A DNA stretch of 64,000 bases, from the NCBI GenBank assembly GCA_028583405.1, contig JAPTMU010000037.1, positions 791,843 to 855,842 of the forward strand, in the 5' to 3' direction. The stretch is from Pogonophryne albipinna (Eukaryota > Chordata > Actinopteri > Perciformes > Artedidraconidae). This document shows positions 60,266 to 64,000 of the stretch, in pieces (positions within the stretch are counted from its first letter, which is position 1; each line of letters starts with the position of its first letter). The position numbers were made by a program, and so were the translations under genes. The notes under the pieces were generated by a model that had not been told where the DNA came from, ran no database searches, and saw nothing but the letters and a program-made list of their open reading frames with translations.

Positions 60266-60724
60266 GCAGGAGAAGATGGATGGAGGGATGGATAACTTTA
60301 AGATACATATACAATTTCTAACAATATATCTTAATATATAAGCTTATGTAAATATTACATGTAAATGTGAAATAATTATATTAAAAAACGAAATAGCAGT
60401 TGGTTGGCATCATGCCTACAAAATGCAATATTGGAGGTTAATATGGTGTAATACCATAGACTGTATATATAAATGGACGTAGGGTCCGTGACGTCACCCA
60501 TAGGATTCTGCAGAGTTGCCGTGAAGCCCTTAGTAGGCGGAGTCGGCCGACTGTGACGTCAGAGTCTAATCCCGCCTGCTCCAAATAAGGGCAAAGAGGC
60601 GGAGCCGAGGCGGGACCTGCTGCCTCCGAACTGGAAGTAAACAGAGCTAGCTCAGGCTAAGAAGCTAAGCTAACATGAAATACATGCATACCAAGTTACT
60701 GCTAACAGTGTAGTTCCCCTATAT

Positions 60725-61795
60725 CAGGGGTGGGGAACCTCCGGCCCCCGGGCCGTATACGGCCCGCGAGAGCATTTGGTACGGCCCTCGAGGTAATTTA
60801 TAAACACACGCAAAAAAGAAAAAAATTAAAGAAATCTAGACTGCAAAATAATTAAACAAGCGAGTGCTTGTTTTTCCTGACAACGGTCATGGTCCTTGAA
60901 CACAACACGAGCCTATCGTGTCATCACGTGGTATATGTCTCGTCTAACAGGGGTGTAGTTCTGACGGAGAGCACCAGAACGCCGCTCCGGGACTTCAACA
61001 ATTGCAGTTCCCATAAGGAGCCGTACACATGCTGCAGTTTTTGCGTGGCTGTGTATTTAGTTGAAAGCCCAGTGGCATCTGTTCATCTGTCATACAGTCA
61101 ATAACTTTGTTGTTATTAGCATCTGGTTAGCTAGCTATGCTAACGAATATAAGAAGCTTTTTCTCCAACCAGTGAGGTAAAGGCACTTCTTTATATGATC
61201 ATTATAGTTATCAAAAAACAAGAGAATAAAGTAAACAGGTATACAATACAATATGACAGTAAAAAAAAGTTGTTATTAATAAACAAGAATACATTTTAAA
61301 AGGAGAGTGATTTGTAAAATATCCATAAAGAAAAAGTAAATCTGCTTACAGTTCTGTTTCATATGGGTGTTGAGAGATGTTTCCATAGATCTCCTAATGT
61401 TGCTCTCAAAGTGCACCAGATTGATGCTTTTCACTTCAATATTTAAGAACAAATCTTCCCGGGGGAGCATGCCCCCCGGACCCCCCTAGAGGAGGTTAGG
61501 TCCCCCCCCCTACTTAAATCATGTCCACATGGATAGGAAACTAAGTACATTTGCACACATCTTGTGTCCATATCTTTCTGTTTTGGTGGTCACGCCACAA
61601 CCGTGCACGTGCATGCATACGCGAGTCATGGCAAGTTATCTGGATTATGAGGTTGCTTTTTCTTTGCACAGCATGAAAGAAAGGCCAAATGAATGGGCTG
61701 TGATTTTTAAGCAGAGGTCAATAATTTGTACGGCCCTCGGAGGATGTTGAAAAAATTGATATGGCCCTTGAGAGGAAAAAGGTTCCCCACCCCTG
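60725..61795. mobile_element. hAT element, non-autonomous, 1.07 kb
   Basis: CCCTATAT at 60717-60724 and 61796-61803 is a perfect 8-bp target duplication. Terminal repeats CAGGGGTGGGGAACCT and GGTTCCCCACCCCTG. 61195-61510 matches 37365-37690, so a second element or shared segment is embedded. No transposase frame. Confidence 0.92.
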
Positions 61796-62053
61796 CCCTA
61801 TATAAACGTTACATTCATAATCAAATGAGACAATCTGCAAGAGAATTAGCTATATTTTGTTATTCTTAATGCTTGTCATTCACACGTTAAGAAAATAAGT
61901 ACCGATACAGAGCAGAACAATTGTGGCGATGTTCAGCTTAATAAGCCTTGTTCAACATAATTTATTTAGCTAATACTACAGCAGGCGAACCAAGTCTGCG
62001 TTTCGCTGCATTCCTTGATCTCCAGTTATAACGACGGACTCCATCGCCCGGAC

Positions 62054-62119
62054 CTAACGGAGCCGCAGTGGGCTAGCTCCGGGACGCCGGCTGGAGCTAG
62101 CCCACTGCGGCTCCGTTAG
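62054..62119. repeat. Perfect 27-bp hairpin
   Basis: 62054-62080 and 62093-62119 are exact reverse complements, separated by 12 bases. The stem contains GGCTAGCTCC. Confidence 0.95.
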
Positions 62120-62900
62120 CTCCGGCGGCCACCACTGGGATAATTTGGTCCCCTATTAACATTTGCTCCCCTTTAGTATGGGGATAGCCATAGACTATAA
62201 AAGTCTTACCCAAGGCTGAATCATTAACTAAAATGTATATGTATGTATAAAGGGTTAAGTCCTTAGCTGGCTAATAAGTAACAAGCTAAGCTACCAAGCA
62301 CACAAACACCTGCGAACGGGGTTAACATGTATAATATCATCATTTTAGACTTCTTGGAAGTTCTGTTAGTACATTCAAGCGCACAGCACGACATTTTAAT
62401 TGTCTGGTATTTGTAACAATATTCCCTAAAAGGCACAATCACCACGAACACGGCTAAAGCTAAAGGGTCAAGTACAGTACTATGACTAACTAACGTTGTA
62501 GCCTCTATGGTTGTAGCCTAGCAAAGTGGACAAGTTGCTGTTAGCTGACAGTGAGGCATGTACGTGTCCATCAAAGTGACCACGCCCTAAATTATGCAAA
62601 AACTTTAAGACCTAATATAAATAAAAGGGTCGTGTTAGAAAACAATTCACTCACAGATTCATAATCATGAAGGTGGAATCTAACTATATCAATAATAATA
62701 TGTATTGCATCCATGGTAGAAACATGTTTTTTTCTGCTGTAAAGTTGGGCATTTTAACATGGGGTTCTATGGATATTGCTCCTTTCTGCAGCCAGTCCCT
62801 AGTGGCCCATGTATGAACTGCAGTGTGTGGCACTTCCGTATTGGCGTCCCGGCTGTTCCCCAGAGTTTGCTGCTTGTGTAATACACGCACTAAATAAATG

Positions 62901-63108
62901 AGATACAGATGACATTATTTGAGAATTAGATTATTGTATTGCTTGTGTCAAAATGTGAAGTTGTGAAACCATTTGCTGGTTTTTATTTTGAAGGATGGTT
63001 GTCGTAACCGGAAACGCATCGGCTCACGGTGTGTGAAAAGAGCAGCAGAGAGGGAACAAAGGAACGGAACAAAATGGCGGGCTAGAATTAACCAGGGTGT
63101 CTTCAACC
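62901..63108. other. H4 upstream region
   Basis: No gene. GC-richer from about 63000, where promoter sequence begins. Confidence 0.55.
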
Positions 63109-63133
63109 AGGTCCGCATATCAGCTTTAAATAT
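63109..63133 (+). promoter_or_regulatory. H4 promoter elements (GGTCC element and TATA-like box)
   Basis: AGGTCCGC at 63109-63116 is like the H4 subtype-specific GGTCC element. TTTAAATAT at 63125-63133 is a TATA-like box 40-48 bp before the ATG. No CCAAT box is seen. Confidence 0.65.
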
Positions 63134-63151
63134 GGGCGATATCCATAGTGA

Positions 63152-64000
<849 letters not shown>

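Larger units (their letters stand above)
54654..60292 (+). mobile_element. RTE-like LINE with two nested DNA transposons
   Basis: TAACTTTAAGATA at 54641-54653 is repeated at 60293-60305, a 13-bp target duplication that fixes both ends. Removing the two inserts (56482-57243 and 58362-60132, with their target duplications) leaves about 3.1 kb, the usual size for RTE-like elements. It ends soon after the ORF, in GATGGATGGAGGGATGGA, the short 3' end typical of the group. The coding part has stops and mutated RT motifs. The 5' part is shortened between GGCAACGTGGG and CTCACCTCTACGC near 54960. Confidence 0.92.
60440..62900. repeat. Dispersed teleost repeat, split by a hAT insertion
   Basis: Left part from about 60450 (CCATAGACTGTATATATAAA, GTGACGTCACCCATAGGATT). 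Right part to about 62880 (TTTCTGCTGTAAAGTTGGGC, CTAGTGGCCCATGTATGAAC). I recall both parts from one fish repeat family, but the boundaries are uncertain. It contains the hAT at 60725-61795 and a 27-bp perfect hairpin at 62054-62119. No gene is supported. Confidence 0.5.

Noticed and set aside
60450..62210. CATAGACT motifs at 60453 and 62190 as terminal inverted repeats
   Set aside because: They are in the same orientation, not inverted.

Overview
The window is eukaryotic and almost certainly from a teleost fish, most likely a percomorph. It has intronless replication-dependent histone genes with 3' stem-loops, embedded in a fish-type repeat landscape of L2-, RTE- and Tx1/L1-like LINEs, a BEL/Pao element, hAT, PIF/Harbinger-like and TTAA-target DNA transposons, and tRNA-derived SINEs. 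The species cannot be named from the sequence alone.

Layout. 1-8290 is one minisatellite of 37-bp units (about 224 copies) with higher-order structure. 8291-9923 is repeat-rich flank with a SINE. 9924-10923 is a 1000-N assembly gap. 10924-18162 holds two head-to-head copies of a unit made of an H1 gene plus a histone-type promoter with no gene behind it; both H1 copies carry small indels. 18163-18706 is the 3' end of an H4 gene, cut off by an LTR element with a lysine-tRNA-type primer binding site. 20205-24869 is LINE sequence, including an L2 copy arranged as expected from twin priming. 24870-30197 and 49137-54465 are the two arms of a 5.3-kb inverted repeat, each with an intact H1 and the same LINE debris. 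Between them lie H2A(+), H3(+), H2A(-) and H2B(-), the two H2A genes in a smaller inverted repeat, then a BEL/Pao element, nested hAT elements and a distinct H1(-). 54654-60292 is an RTE-like LINE with a target-site duplication and two later DNA transposon insertions. 60293-62900 is more repeat sequence, and 63173-63484 is an intact H4(+) whose 3' flank is the inverted match of 18163-18706.

How it works together. All five histone classes are present (H1 x5, H2A x2, H2B, H3, H4 plus one H4 remnant). Each gene has the conserved stem-loop that directs histone mRNA 3' end processing. Core histone promoters show CCAAT/TATA (H2A, H3), octamer/TATA/CCAAT (H2B) or a GGTCC element (H4). H4 is canonical, but the H1, H2A, H2B and H3 proteins have uncommon substitutions, which raises the possibility of a specialised (for example germline or early-embryo) histone set; this is inference. 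The inverted repeats may be a real palindromic cluster or partly an assembly product; the gap and the homopolymer indels in the leftmost H1 copies call for caution.
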